DNA from: JANNVK01 sp031414415
Lineage (GTDB): Bacteria > Acidobacteriota > Blastocatellia > Pyrinomonadales > Pyrinomonadaceae
Assembly (NCBI GenBank): GCA_031414415.1
Contig: JANNVK010000004.1
Span: 9,087 to 73,086, forward strand
Direction of reading: 5' to 3'
DNA length: 64,000 nt
A program made the translations under genes and the position numbers. Below are positions 49,228-57,954 of the stretch, in pieces. The first letter of the stretch is position 1. Each line of letters opens with the position of its first letter. The notes under the pieces are model-generated. The model saw only the letters and a program-made list of their open reading frames with translations, was not told the DNA's origin and did not search any database.

Positions 49228-51939
49228 ATGAACGTAAACTTAAAATCACTTATTGGCAGACTAAATGAAACGTGCCGTTTGGCACTCGAAGGTGCGGCTG
49301 GGCTGTGTCTTTCGCGGACAAATTACGATGTAGAAATCGAGCACATTTTGGCGAAAATTCTTCAAAATGACGACACAGATCTTCACAAAATTTGTCATCA
49401 ATATGGTGTAAATATTGATCGTTTGACGAAAGATGTTGAGACTGCATTGAACCGTTTCAAAACGGGAAACACACGCACGCCAGGACTTTCTGACCGTTTA
49501 CCAAAATGGTTGCAAGACGCTTGGTTGTTGGCTTCTGTTGAGTATGGAGCCGGAAAAGTGCGTTCCGGACATTTGATTTTAGCAATGCTGACAAATGAAA
49601 GTTATGCTCGAATCGCACGCGAAGTTTCACGAGAATTTGTCTTAATTTCACCCGAGAAATTAGCGAAAGAATTGGAAGATGTAACGTCTGGTTCGGCTGA
49701 AGCTTATGAAGCAGTTTCACTTGGCGAAACGCCTTCGAGTGATGGTTCGCCGGTTGCAAGCGGAAGCGGAAAAACAAAAGCTCTCGATCAATATACTGAA
49801 GATTTAACGGCGAAAGCTCGTGCCGGAAAGATTGATCCAATTCTCGGACGCGACGCAGAAGTTCGGCAGATTGTTGATATTCTCCTTCGTCGGCGGCAAA
49901 ATAATCCGATTTTGACAGGCGAAGCCGGAGTTGGGAAAACAGCTGTTGTTGAAGGTTTTGCAAACAGAATTGCCGAAGGCGACGTTCCTGAACCGCTTAG
50001 AAATGTTATTGTTCGGACGCTTGATTTAGGATTGTTGCAAGCTGGAGCTTCGGTTAAAGGTGAGTTTGAAAATCGTCTAAAAGACGTAATTAATGAAGTT
50101 AAGTCTTCGCCAACGCCGATAATTTTATTTATTGACGAAGCACACACAATGATTGGAGCTGGCGGTGCAGCGGGCGGAAGTGATGCGGCAAATTTGCTAA
50201 AACCTGCACTCGCACGCGGCGAATTGCGGACGATTGCTGCGACAACTTGGGCAGAATATAAAAAATATTTTGAAAAGGATGCGGCACTCGCACGGCGTTT
50301 TCAGGTTGTCAAAATTGACGAACCGGACGAAGAAAAAGCTATCGGAATGATGCGTGGTTTAACCGCGAAAATGGAAGAGCATCACAATGTTCGAATTTTA
50401 GATGAAGCAATTGTTGATTGCGTCAGACTTTCAAATCGTTATGTTGCCGGTCGTCAGTTGCCTGACAAATCAGTTTCGGTTTTAGACACAGCTTGTTCGA
50501 AAGTTGCAATCGGTCAAGGTGCAACTCCAGCATCAGTTGAAGATTCAACTCGCCGCATAACTCGTTTAGAGACAGAAATTAACTCGCTTGACCGCGAACT
50601 TGTAACTGGTGCCAAGCACGATGAAAGAATCGCGGAGTTGCGTGAAGATAAAGAAAAAGAAGAGGCAAAACTAGCTGGTTTGAATGAGCAATGGACGAAA
50701 GAACGCGAAATGATAGCCAGAATTCGTGAAATTCGCACAAAGTTAGAACAATCTACTGTTGCGAAAATTGAAACAACAGAAAGCCCAGAGATTATTGAGG
50801 AAACCGGCGAAAATCCAGAAGGTGAAAAACCGGAAGTTGAAGTATTTGATGGCGATAAATTGCGTGCTGAACTCGAAACGCTAAATTCGGAATTGAAAAT
50901 TGTTCAAGGCGAAGATCCTTTGATGCAACCTGTTGTAAATGGACAAACTGTCGCCGAAGTTATCTCTGGTTGGACGGGAATTCCGGTCGGAAAAATGGTT
51001 TCGGACGAAATTCACGCTGTCTTAAATCTGCAAAAAACTTTAGCTGAAAGAGTTATCGGGCAAGATCACGCACTTGAGGCGATTTCGCAGCGAATTCGCA
51101 CTTCGCGAGCTGGTTTAACCGATCCGAAACGACCAATCGGCGTATTTATTTTGGTCGGAACTTCGGGCGTTGGTAAAACCGAAACAGCATTGGCACTTGC
51201 CGAATCGCTTTATGGCGGCGAACGAAATTTAATCACGATAAATATGAGTGAATATCAGGAAGCACATACGGTTTCATCGCTTAAAGGTTCGCCTCCAGGA
51301 TACGTCGGATATGGCGAAGGCGGCGTTTTGACCGAAGCTGTTCGACGAAAACCTTATTCAGTTGTGTTGCTCGATGAAGTCGAAAAAGCACATCCTGACG
51401 TGATGGAACTTTTCTTCCAAGTATTTGATAAAGGAACACTGGAAGACGGCGAAGGTCGCGAAATTGACTTCAAAAATTGTGTAATTTTGCTGACAACAAA
51501 CGTTGGTACTGCAACAATTATGTCGCTTTGTGCTGATCCTGATACCAAACCAGATCCGCAACCATTGATTGAAGCACTACGTCCTGAATTGCAAAAATCT
51601 TTCAAACCAGCACTTTTGGGAAGAATGGTTCCGGTCGCATATTATCCAATTTCCGATGATGTTTTGCGGATTATTATCAAATTACAGCTTAAAAAAATCG
51701 GTCAACGCATTTTTGACAATCATAAATCGCAATTTTCTTGTGATGACACCGTCATAGACTTAGTAGCAAGTCGTTGCACTGATGTTGATAGCGGTGCAAG
51801 AAACGTTTATAACATTTTGACCGGAACTATGTTGCCGGATATGTCAGCTGAAGTTTTGTCGAGAATGGCGAACGGCGAAGCGATTGCGAAAATTCACGTT
51901 GGGGTAAAAGACGAAGCATTTACTTACGATGTGAGTTAA
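49228..51939 (+). CDS. clpV: T6SS sheath-recycling ATPase ClpV (TssH)
   Basis: 903 aa. N-terminal Clp domain, first Walker A GEAGVGKT at about residue 231, a coiled-coil middle domain with a Lys/Glu-rich stretch, and the second AAA+ with GTSGVGKTE at about residue 646. The N-terminal part has SLIGRLNETCRLALEGAAGLC, typical of ClpV rather than ClpB. It unfolds contracted TssBC. Upstream are candidate effector/immunity genes, downstream more of them. CCGGAG precedes the ATG. Confidence 0.95.
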   Translation: MNVNLKSLIGRLNETCRLALEGAAGLCLSRTNYDVEIEHILAKILQNDDTDLHKICHQYGVNIDRLTKDVETALNRFKTGNTRTPGLSDRLPKWLQDAWLLASVEYGAGKVRSGHLILAMLTNESYARIAREVSREFVLISPEKLAKELEDVTSGSAEAYEAVSLGETPSSDGSPVASGSGKTKALDQYTEDLTAKARAGKIDPILGRDAEVRQIVDILLRRRQNNPILTGEAGVGKTAVVEGFANRIAEGDVPEPLRNVIVRTLDLGLLQAGASVKGEFENRLKDVINEVKSSPTPIILFIDEAHTMIGAGGAAGGSDAANLLKPALARGELRTIAATTWAEYKKYFEKDAALARRFQVVKIDEPDEEKAIGMMRGLTAKMEEHHNVRILDEAIVDCVRLSNRYVAGRQLPDKSVSVLDTACSKVAIGQGATPASVEDSTRRITRLETEINSLDRELVTGAKHDERIAELREDKEKEEAKLAGLNEQWTKEREMIARIREIRTKLEQSTVAKIETTESPEIIEETGENPEGEKPEVEVFDGDKLRAELETLNSELKIVQGEDPLMQPVVNGQTVAEVISGWTGIPVGKMVSDEIHAVLNLQKTLAERVIGQDHALEAISQRIRTSRAGLTDPKRPIGVFILVGTSGVGKTETALALAESLYGGERNLITINMSEYQEAHTVSSLKGSPPGYVGYGEGGVLTEAVRRKPYSVVLLDEVEKAHPDVMELFFQVFDKGTLEDGEGREIDFKNCVILLTTNVGTATIMSLCADPDTKPDPQPLIEALRPELQKSFKPALLGRMVPVAYYPISDDVLRIIIKLQLKKIGQRIFDNHKSQFSCDDTVIDLVASRCTDVDSGARNVYNILTGTMLPDMSAEVLSRMANGEAIAKIHVGVKDEAFTYDVS

Positions 51940-51955
51940 AAATTAAGAAGATACA

Positions 51956-52435
51956 ATGAAAATTAACATTAAAGGTAGCGGACACGGAAACATGACTTCT
52001 CCCGCAGGCAACCGTTACTGGGAATATGAGGATAAGCCGTTAAAAATATTGAAAGATGCGTTATTCATTTTACAAAGCAATGTGAAAGGAATGAAGCCTT
52101 GCAATAAATGTTTTATGGCTTTACCAAATGGAAAAACCTTTGATGACATATTGAAAGATGATACCGTTTGGATAAATTATGAATCAAGAACTAGCAGAGG
52201 CTGGTATGGAGTAACAAGAGGAGTTGGAGGAACTGAGATAAGTATATCGCAATCGGCTTTTAACAAAGGAAAATGGTGGGTTGCCGGAACGCTGGTTCAT
52301 GAAATGGCACATGTTAACGGAGCATCCGGTAGCACTGGTGACGCTGATAACACTTTGCTTTGTTGCGGGCTTAAAAATGCTTATGAAGGTGCGATTGGAA
52401 TGAATCAATCAGGTTCTAACACTGAAATGGCGTAA
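51956..52435 (+). CDS. HEMAH zincin-like protein, putative T6SS effector
   Basis: 159 aa. The motif TLVHEMAHVNGASGS (His115, Glu116, His119) is zincin-like, followed by LLCCGLKNAY. The N-terminus has a GSGHGNMTSPAGNRYW segment resembling VgrG/PAAR-associated toxins. There is no signal peptide. The gene begins 16 bases after clpV. Its neighbour, 18 bases downstream, is a TIMP-like exported protein. I infer a metalloprotease toxin; substrate unknown. Confidence 0.65.
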   Translation: MKINIKGSGHGNMTSPAGNRYWEYEDKPLKILKDALFILQSNVKGMKPCNKCFMALPNGKTFDDILKDDTVWINYESRTSRGWYGVTRGVGGTEISISQSAFNKGKWWVAGTLVHEMAHVNGASGSTGDADNTLLCCGLKNAYEGAIGMNQSGSNTEMA

Positions 52436-52453
52436 TTTAAAGGAGGATTCCAT

Positions 52454-52876
52454 ATGTTCATATTATCAAATGCTAAGTCCTTATTAGCAAAGTGTTTTCT
52501 GCTGACAATCTTTATTTTTACATTTACAGCTATTGCATACCCTTGTAAATGTGTAAAAGCTGGACTGAAAACACATTACAAAAACGCAAATGCTGTTGTT
52601 CTTGGAAAAGTATTAGAAAAAAAGGATTTAGATGAAAATATAACTGAAGTAAATATACAAATTACCAATTATTGGAAATTAAAAATGCCAAAAACATTAA
52701 CTTTATTGATTGAAAAAAGCTCTTGTGAATATGGAATGATGCAAGGAGAAACACATCTTTTGTATTTAGAAAAACTTGAATCTGGAAAATTCACAACAAA
52801 TAGTTGCAGTGGAAATATGCTTGAGATTAAATCACAGAAAGCTAAACTATGGCTGAAAAAGTACGCAAATAAATAA
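52454..52876 (+). CDS. TIMP-like exported inhibitor, putative immunity protein
   Basis: 140 aa with signal peptide (to about residue 28). After it comes CKC (Cys31, Cys33), then Cys91 and Cys118, and the spacing to NANAVVLGKVLE and HLLYLEKLESGKFTTNSC is that of the N-terminal domain of tissue inhibitors of metalloproteinases (Cys1, Cys3, Cys70 and Cys99 in TIMP-1). In TIMPs the N-terminal Cys binds the protease zinc. Here Tyr-Pro may remain before CKC if signal cleavage is after AIA. It follows an HExxH gene, so inhibition of that protease is a strong inference. Confidence 0.6.
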   Translation: MFILSNAKSLLAKCFLLTIFIFTFTAIAYPCKCVKAGLKTHYKNANAVVLGKVLEKKDLDENITEVNIQITNYWKLKMPKTLTLLIEKSSCEYGMMQGETHLLYLEKLESGKFTTNSCSGNMLEIKSQKAKLWLKKYANK

Positions 52877-52891
52877 TTCAGTAGAGGAAAA

Positions 52892-53656
52892 ATGGAATAC
52901 CGTAATCTGACACAGGCAGAAAAGATAATTGGCGAGAGCGTATTTAAAACATCAATCAAATATGATTCGGTGCTTATCGCTGATTATTTTCTGCCCGGAA
53001 ATGATGTTCCTGTAACCGTGATGCACCCGAATACTAAAACAATCCCAATTCTTGGCACACCTGTTGTGACAGGTTTTTATTATGTAATTTACTGGGGAGT
53101 AGATGTCTATCGCGGAAGTGTTGAGAGACTTGGAGAAAGTTTCACAAACACTTTGATTCACGAACTAACACACGTTTGGCAAGGGCAACACGGAGTTCCG
53201 TTTGGATATATGGTTAAATCACTGCTTGCTCAAGGAAAAGCGATTGTTCAATATGGAAAAAGAGGTGAAGCATATAGTTATGACCAAAATTATAAAAACT
53301 GGCGTGATTACAATGTTGAGCAACAAGGAAATATTGTTGAAGATTGGTTTAACCCAAAAGAAGGAAAACAAACCACTTCCGACCCACGTTTTCCTTACAT
53401 TGAAAAAGTAATTCGAGCAGGAAATTCTAGTGCTGATTATGTTCCTCCTCTAAATGCAAACGCTACGATTGTTGGTGAGGCGATTGTTTTTGAAGCCCAA
53501 ACTATTCTTGTAAAATGGGGATACAAAATTGCAATTGATGGAAGCTACGGGCGTATTACGCGAAATGCAGTCGCAGATTTCCAAAAGAATAATGGCTTAA
53601 AATCTGACGGAATTCTTGGAGCAAAAACCATAGGAAAATTGAGGCAAATACGATGA
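52892..53656 (+). CDS. HELTH zincin-like protein with peptidoglycan-binding domain, putative T6SS effector
   Basis: 254 aa. LIHELTHVWQGQHG (His90, Glu91, His94) is zincin-like, and NVEQQGNIVEDWF (Glu143) repeats the motif seen in the 46.3-kb protein. From about residue 195 there is a peptidoglycan-binding domain (VKWGYKIAIDGSYGRITRNA, then DFQKNNGLKSDGILG). No signal peptide. Effector action on the cell wall or on periplasmic proteins is inferred. The stop overlaps the ATG of the next gene (ATGA). Confidence 0.7.
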   Translation: MEYRNLTQAEKIIGESVFKTSIKYDSVLIADYFLPGNDVPVTVMHPNTKTIPILGTPVVTGFYYVIYWGVDVYRGSVERLGESFTNTLIHELTHVWQGQHGVPFGYMVKSLLAQGKAIVQYGKRGEAYSYDQNYKNWRDYNVEQQGNIVEDWFNPKEGKQTTSDPRFPYIEKVIRAGNSSADYVPPLNANATIVGEAIVFEAQTILVKWGYKIAIDGSYGRITRNAVADFQKNNGLKSDGILGAKTIGKLRQIR

Positions 53657-54252
53657 AAATAAAATTTATTCAGTTAATATTTATTGTTAGTTGTTTTTGC
53701 TATTTGAGTTGCCAACTTCCCGGAGGAAATTTTATTCCTATTTTATCCGACGGTGCAATTCTTAAACCAATGTTTAGCAAAGAAAATAGTGCATTGCAAT
53801 ACAATAATGAAAAGTTTTCAATCAAAGTAGCAGGTGGTGAGTGGGGAGTGAAGGGTTATAGCTCAATGCAGATTGTTATCAAAAATAATACTACAAATAA
53901 AGTTGTCTTAAATCTAAAGGACTTAATATTAAAAAATAGTTTAGAACAAAATCTAGAAATTTCTTCCATAATTCAATTATTTCCAACGAATTTATCTAAG
54001 ACAACGAATTTAACTAAGAATAGTCCTCAGAAATATGAAGTAATTATTGCAAAAGAAGAAATACATGCATTTACCATAAGTATATGGGACGCAAATCATA
54101 AAGAAATTGATAAGCGTGAAAAATATCTTGGTCAAACCATTTCGCTAACAGTTCCTGTGAAATCTGAATTTGAGGACAGAAATTACGAATTCCAATTTAA
54201 ATACGGGGAATATCTGCCACAAGGCGAATATAACGAAATTTTAATTGATTAA
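53653..54252 (+). CDS. Immunity-candidate lipoprotein, paralogue 1
   Basis: 199 aa. Lipobox YLSCQLP; the ATG overlaps the zincin stop, so it is translationally coupled to that effector. Mature part is beta-rich with a conserved SDGAI...ALQYNNEKFSIKVAGGEW block, found in all four paralogues with changes. I infer a periplasmic immunity protein for the upstream effector. Closest to paralogue 3. Confidence 0.65.
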   Translation: MKIKFIQLIFIVSCFCYLSCQLPGGNFIPILSDGAILKPMFSKENSALQYNNEKFSIKVAGGEWGVKGYSSMQIVIKNNTTNKVVLNLKDLILKNSLEQNLEISSIIQLFPTNLSKTTNLTKNSPQKYEVIIAKEEIHAFTISIWDANHKEIDKREKYLGQTISLTVPVKSEFEDRNYEFQFKYGEYLPQGEYNEILID

Positions 54253-54263
54253 CATTTTTAATA

Positions 54264-54317
54264 TCAGATGGAATTCTTGGAGAAAAAACTAAGGCAAAAC
54301 TGAGGCAAATGCGATGA
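54264..54317 (+). pseudogene. Effector 3'-end relic 1 (before paralogue 2)
   Basis: Codes SDGILGEKTKAKLRQMR and stop, matching the end of the zincin (SDGILGAKTIGKLRQIR, stop) at 53604-53656. The stop overlaps the ATG of paralogue 2 exactly as in the intact gene. Confidence 0.9.
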
Positions 54318-54913
54318 AAATAAACTTAAATTATATTCAACTGATTTTTGTGGCTACTTGCTTTTTTTATCTGAGTTGTCAGCCGGAAGGAGGAACACTA
54401 ATTCCAATTTTGCAAGATGGTGCAAGAATAACTTTTTCTGAAAAACACCAAAAAGATGCAGCATTGCAATATGATACTGAGAATTTTTCAATGAAGGTTT
54501 CAGGCAATTGGGAACCATCTTATGGTATTACCAATATTGTTTTAGTAATAAAAAATAAAAGCCAAAATAAGTTAAAAATCGGCTTCGATAAAGTATTACT
54601 ACAAAGCACTCTGCAAGAATTAAAAATATTTGGTTTTATAGATCGCGATACACAATCAAACCAAATGATAAGAGACAAACCGGCAGAAGTTGGAACTGGC
54701 GAAGCTAAGGTGTTTTCTATTTATGCGGATTATGCAAATGAAAAAGATAGAATATACATAGGTTATAACAAGTGTTTTGGAAACGAGATTTCGATTATGA
54801 TACCGATAAGTGTAGAACAAAATAAAGTTTCTACGACAACTGAATATAAGTTTAAGTTTAAATATGGTGCATTAATAACTGAAGGCGAAAATAGTCAAGT
54901 TTTAATTGACTAA
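54314..54913 (+). CDS. Immunity-candidate lipoprotein, paralogue 2
   Basis: 199 aa; lipobox YLSCQPE. It shares QDGA, ALQYDTENFSMKVSGNW and a C-terminal FKFKYG with its neighbours, but is closest to paralogue 4. It follows an effector 3'-end relic and may protect against a related effector that is no longer here. Confidence 0.65.
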   Translation: MKINLNYIQLIFVATCFFYLSCQPEGGTLIPILQDGARITFSEKHQKDAALQYDTENFSMKVSGNWEPSYGITNIVLVIKNKSQNKLKIGFDKVLLQSTLQELKIFGFIDRDTQSNQMIRDKPAEVGTGEAKVFSIYADYANEKDRIYIGYNKCFGNEISIMIPISVEQNKVSTTTEYKFKFKYGALITEGENSQVLID

Positions 54914-54930
54914 CGTCTCTAAAATTAGAT

Positions 54931-54965
54931 GCAAAAACTATCGCGAAGTTGAGGCAAATGCGATG
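54931..54965 (+). pseudogene. Effector 3'-end relic 2 (before paralogue 3)
   Basis: AKTIAKLRQMR and stop, with the stop overlapping the ATG at 54962. Shorter than relic 1. Confidence 0.8.
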
Positions 54966-55547
54966 AAAATAAAATTTATTCAGCTATTTTTGATTGCTAG
55001 TTGTTTTTTCTATTTAAGTTGTCAGCCGAGTGGCGGAGATTTTATCCCTATTTTATCTGATGGAGCAATTCTTAAACCAATGTTCACTAAAGAAAATAGT
55101 GCATTGCAATACAACAACGAAAGGTTTTCAATCAAAGTAGCTGGCGGTGAGTGGGAGGGTAGGAGTTATGGCGGCTCATTTTGGATAGTTCTCAAAAATA
55201 ATGACGCAAACATAATCACTGTAAATTTCGATAAGATAAAGTTAAAGAATAGTTTAGAACAAAAATTAGAACATTCTTCTGCAACTCAACTTAAACATCG
55301 AGATGAGCCTTCAATCCCTGAAAAGAAAATTGTGTCAATTGCAAAAGGTGAGACACGTGCCTATAACATAAGTTTTGGTGAGACGACCAGAACTGAGCAA
55401 ATAGAAAAACGAGAAAAATACCTTGGACAAACCATTTCGCTGACAATTCCGGTCAAAATTGAATTGGAAGACAAAAGTTACGAATTTCAATTTAAATATG
55501 GTGATTATTTGCCACAAGGCGAATATAACGAAACCTTGATTGATTGA
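54962..55547 (+). CDS. Immunity-candidate lipoprotein, paralogue 3
   Basis: About 194 aa from ATG 54962 (an earlier in-frame start lies in the relic); lipobox YLSCQPS. Very similar to paralogue 1 over SDGAILKPMF and ALQYNNERFSIKVAGGEW, with divergence in the middle. The pairing of 1 with 3 and 2 with 4 suggests duplication of a two-gene unit or independent recruitment. Confidence 0.65.
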
Positions 55548-55556
55548 TATATTTTA

Positions 55557-55603
55557 GAATTCTTGGAGCAAAAACTATCGCGAAGTTGAGGCAAATGCGA
55601 TGA
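55557..55603 (+). pseudogene. Effector 3'-end relic 3 (before paralogue 4)
   Basis: ILGAKTIAKLRQMR and stop, with the stop overlapping ATG 55600. Confidence 0.85.
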
Positions 55604-56199
55604 AAATAAAATATATTCATTTAGTTTTCATTGCTATTTGCTTATTCTATCTTAGTTGCCAACCGCCAATAAATGATTTGATGCCAATTATTCAGGATGG
55701 GGCATTCATAGTTTCTACAAAGAAAAAGAAAGATAACGCATTGCAATATGACAATGAAATGTTTTCTTTGAAAGTTTACGGTAATTGGCGTATTACATAT
55801 GAAAAAACCAAACTTTTTGTAGTAATAAAAAATCGAATAAAAAGCAAAATTCAAATTGATTTCAATAAAGTAATACTAGGAAATAGCTTTAATGGAAGTC
55901 CACAGATTAATAGTGTTGAGGTTGTGACAGAGACTTTAAGCACTATTTATAAATCTACAAACATAGAAAATAAAATTGCTGAAATTGGAACTAGTGAGTT
56001 ACAGATTTTGATAATTGAAGTTTATGATAGCAAATATGAATTCAAAAATAATGAGCGAACATATGGAAATAGAGTTTGGTTTTCGATACCTGTCGGTGTA
56101 GAAAATAATAAAATATTTAACACGACTAATTGTAACTTCGGATTTAAATATGATTATGAACAGCCTGAAGGCGAATATATTGACAGCTTAATTTATTAA
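55600..56199 (+). CDS. Immunity-candidate lipoprotein, paralogue 4
   Basis: 199 aa; lipobox YLSCQPP. Same architecture as the other three, with IQDGAFI, ALQYDNEMFSLKVYGNW and a C-terminal FGFKYDY. A further stub, ATG AAA ATA AAT AAA TAA at 56207, is the same start sequence as in the paralogues and may be the remains of a fifth copy. Confidence 0.65.
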   Translation: MKIKYIHLVFIAICLFYLSCQPPINDLMPIIQDGAFIVSTKKKKDNALQYDNEMFSLKVYGNWRITYEKTKLFVVIKNRIKSKIQIDFNKVILGNSFNGSPQINSVEVVTETLSTIYKSTNIENKIAEIGTSELQILIIEVYDSKYEFKNNERTYGNRVWFSIPVGVENNKIFNTTNCNFGFKYDYEQPEGEYIDSLIY

Positions 56200-56408
56200 A
56201 AGCGAGATGAAAATAAATAAATAATCTAAGTTTCCAGTCGTTAAGTTGAATACTCGTTCTTATTTCGTCAGGCTGTGAGAATGCTTTATCTTAAATTGGA
56301 AAAGCGGTCAACATTTACTGAGTTACGCAAAACCTCAAAAGTAAATCGTCTGAATTTTAATGCATTGAATTATTAGATTGTTAAAACGAGTAAAGGGAGA
56401 AGGTCGAA

Positions 56409-57161
56409 ATGTTAATAGCAGTTGATGGAACAGGACCTTGGAGCGACGATGATTACGCTAATGAAATGAGTAATAGTTTCGTGAGCAAGATTCATAGTGA
56501 ATATCCGGGATTAAGCGAAGTTGATAAATTTTATCGGCGTGGACCAACATTGCTCGGGTTTGAAACCGGACCGATAGCTTATTCGTGCTTTAATTTTGTT
56601 AAAAGTGCTTACGATAAATCTTTAAAAGAAGATACTAAATTTCGCTTGCATTTAACGGGTTATAGTCGCGGTGCAGCATCGGTTATTGGGCTCGCAAACT
56701 TGCTAAATAGTATGTTGCCAAATGTCGAAATTGAATTTATGGCACTTTTTGATGCGGTTGACCGTTCGACGATTAGCAATGTTGATAAAATTCCGCGTAA
56801 CGTTAAATTGTGTTATCACGCAATTAGAGATAAAAACGCCGGTTCAAGAACTTACTTTGGCAATTGTGGTTTGCTTGCAGAACCGCCGGCGACGCTGATA
56901 AAACGAACTTTTTTTGCAACGCACGCAGGAATGGGCGGAATTCCTTGGACTGGCGATCATCCGACAAAAGTTGTGCCTAATCCTGATTTCAAAATGTCTG
57001 AATATATTATGAACAATCGTTTTGATATGCACGATCATACGCTTCCGCCTGAGGCAAACATTGAAGTTCCGATGATAACTAAATCGCAAGATTTGTTAGG
57101 CTCAAACGAAGTTAAAAGCTGGATGTGGACGGTAATGAAAGATAAAAAAGTGTTTGAATAA
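56409..57161 (+). CDS. Serine hydrolase/lipase, DUF2235-like, putative T6SS effector
   Basis: 250 aa. IAVDGTGPWSDDD at the N-terminus and LTGYSRGAASVIGLAN (GxSxG, Ser86) are of the DUF2235/Tle1 phospholipase type, with FDAVDRST carrying a plausible catalytic Asp. No signal peptide. GGGAGAAGG lies before the ATG. It is alone in the stretch before the VgrG genes, with no clear immunity partner next to it. Effector role is inferred from location and fold. Confidence 0.6.
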   Translation: MLIAVDGTGPWSDDDYANEMSNSFVSKIHSEYPGLSEVDKFYRRGPTLLGFETGPIAYSCFNFVKSAYDKSLKEDTKFRLHLTGYSRGAASVIGLANLLNSMLPNVEIEFMALFDAVDRSTISNVDKIPRNVKLCYHAIRDKNAGSRTYFGNCGLLAEPPATLIKRTFFATHAGMGGIPWTGDHPTKVVPNPDFKMSEYIMNNRFDMHDHTLPPEANIEVPMITKSQDLLGSNEVKSWMWTVMKDKKVFE

Positions 57162-57216
57162 TTTTAAACTTTTATGATTATTCTATTTTGTTAGTGAACG
57201 ACTATTTAATAAGTTT

Positions 57217-57891
57217 ATGCCAATAAATGTAATTGCACACGATACAAGATTAGAAGGCGTAACTCCAAATTCGACTGGAGGCACAATAGCGTTTGAGGTT
57301 GATGAAGGCACTCCAATTCAAAGTTTTTTTGATCAAGTATTGAGAATTGCTCGCGATAACTCAGGAATTGGGACACTTACTATTATGGCTCACGGCGTGA
57401 CATTTACGATGAACACGCCGACTCACGATGACGACACATCTGGAATACAGTTTTGCAATCCTCCTATTTCATATCAAAACATCCATTTATTTAATCAACT
57501 TCGAGATAGTGTTCAACGAATCGTGCTCCACGTTTGCCACGCAGCAGAAAATACAATGACAGTTCACGGCGATGGCGATGAACTTTGTCGGCAAATGGCT
57601 TTAGAGGCTCACGCTGAAGTTACCGCTGCTCGAGAAAATCAAATATATAGCAGTCTATCGCGTGGAGTTATTTTCACTGAAGAAGCACCAATTGAATTTG
57701 GTGAATGGGAAGGAAGTGTTGTAGTTTATAACGCAAATGGAGAATTAATTGCAGAATTCAATAATCCGAGTGCTTGGCACGATGCTGAAGGAACTTTGCA
57801 CGATCCGCGAACTGATCCTGAACCAATATCATCTTTTCGGGCAGGCTTAGGAGCAAGATATGCTAGTATGGGAGGAAGAACACGTAGATAA
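57217..57891 (+). CDS. Caspase-like (clan CD) protein, putative T6SS effector
   Basis: 224 aa. TIMAHGVTF (His59-Gly60) and IVLHVCHAA (Cys107) give the His-Gly and Cys pair on successive strands that marks caspase/metacaspase-like proteins. No signal peptide. The C-terminus is Arg/Gly-rich. It lies immediately upstream of vgrG, the usual place for VgrG-carried cargo. Protease activity is inferred only. Confidence 0.5.
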   Translation: MPINVIAHDTRLEGVTPNSTGGTIAFEVDEGTPIQSFFDQVLRIARDNSGIGTLTIMAHGVTFTMNTPTHDDDTSGIQFCNPPISYQNIHLFNQLRDSVQRIVLHVCHAAENTMTVHGDGDELCRQMALEAHAEVTAARENQIYSSLSRGVIFTEEAPIEFGEWEGSVVVYNANGELIAEFNNPSAWHDAEGTLHDPRTDPEPISSFRAGLGARYASMGGRTRR

Positions 57892-57954
57892 CTGCTTTTA
57901 AAACAAAATATAGTGCCGTCTTAATTATGCAACTAGATTGTTGCCCCCAAAATT

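Noticed and set aside
56207..56224. Fifth immunity paralogue
   Set aside because: Only a start and four codons before a stop; mentioned as a possible relic but not counted as a gene.
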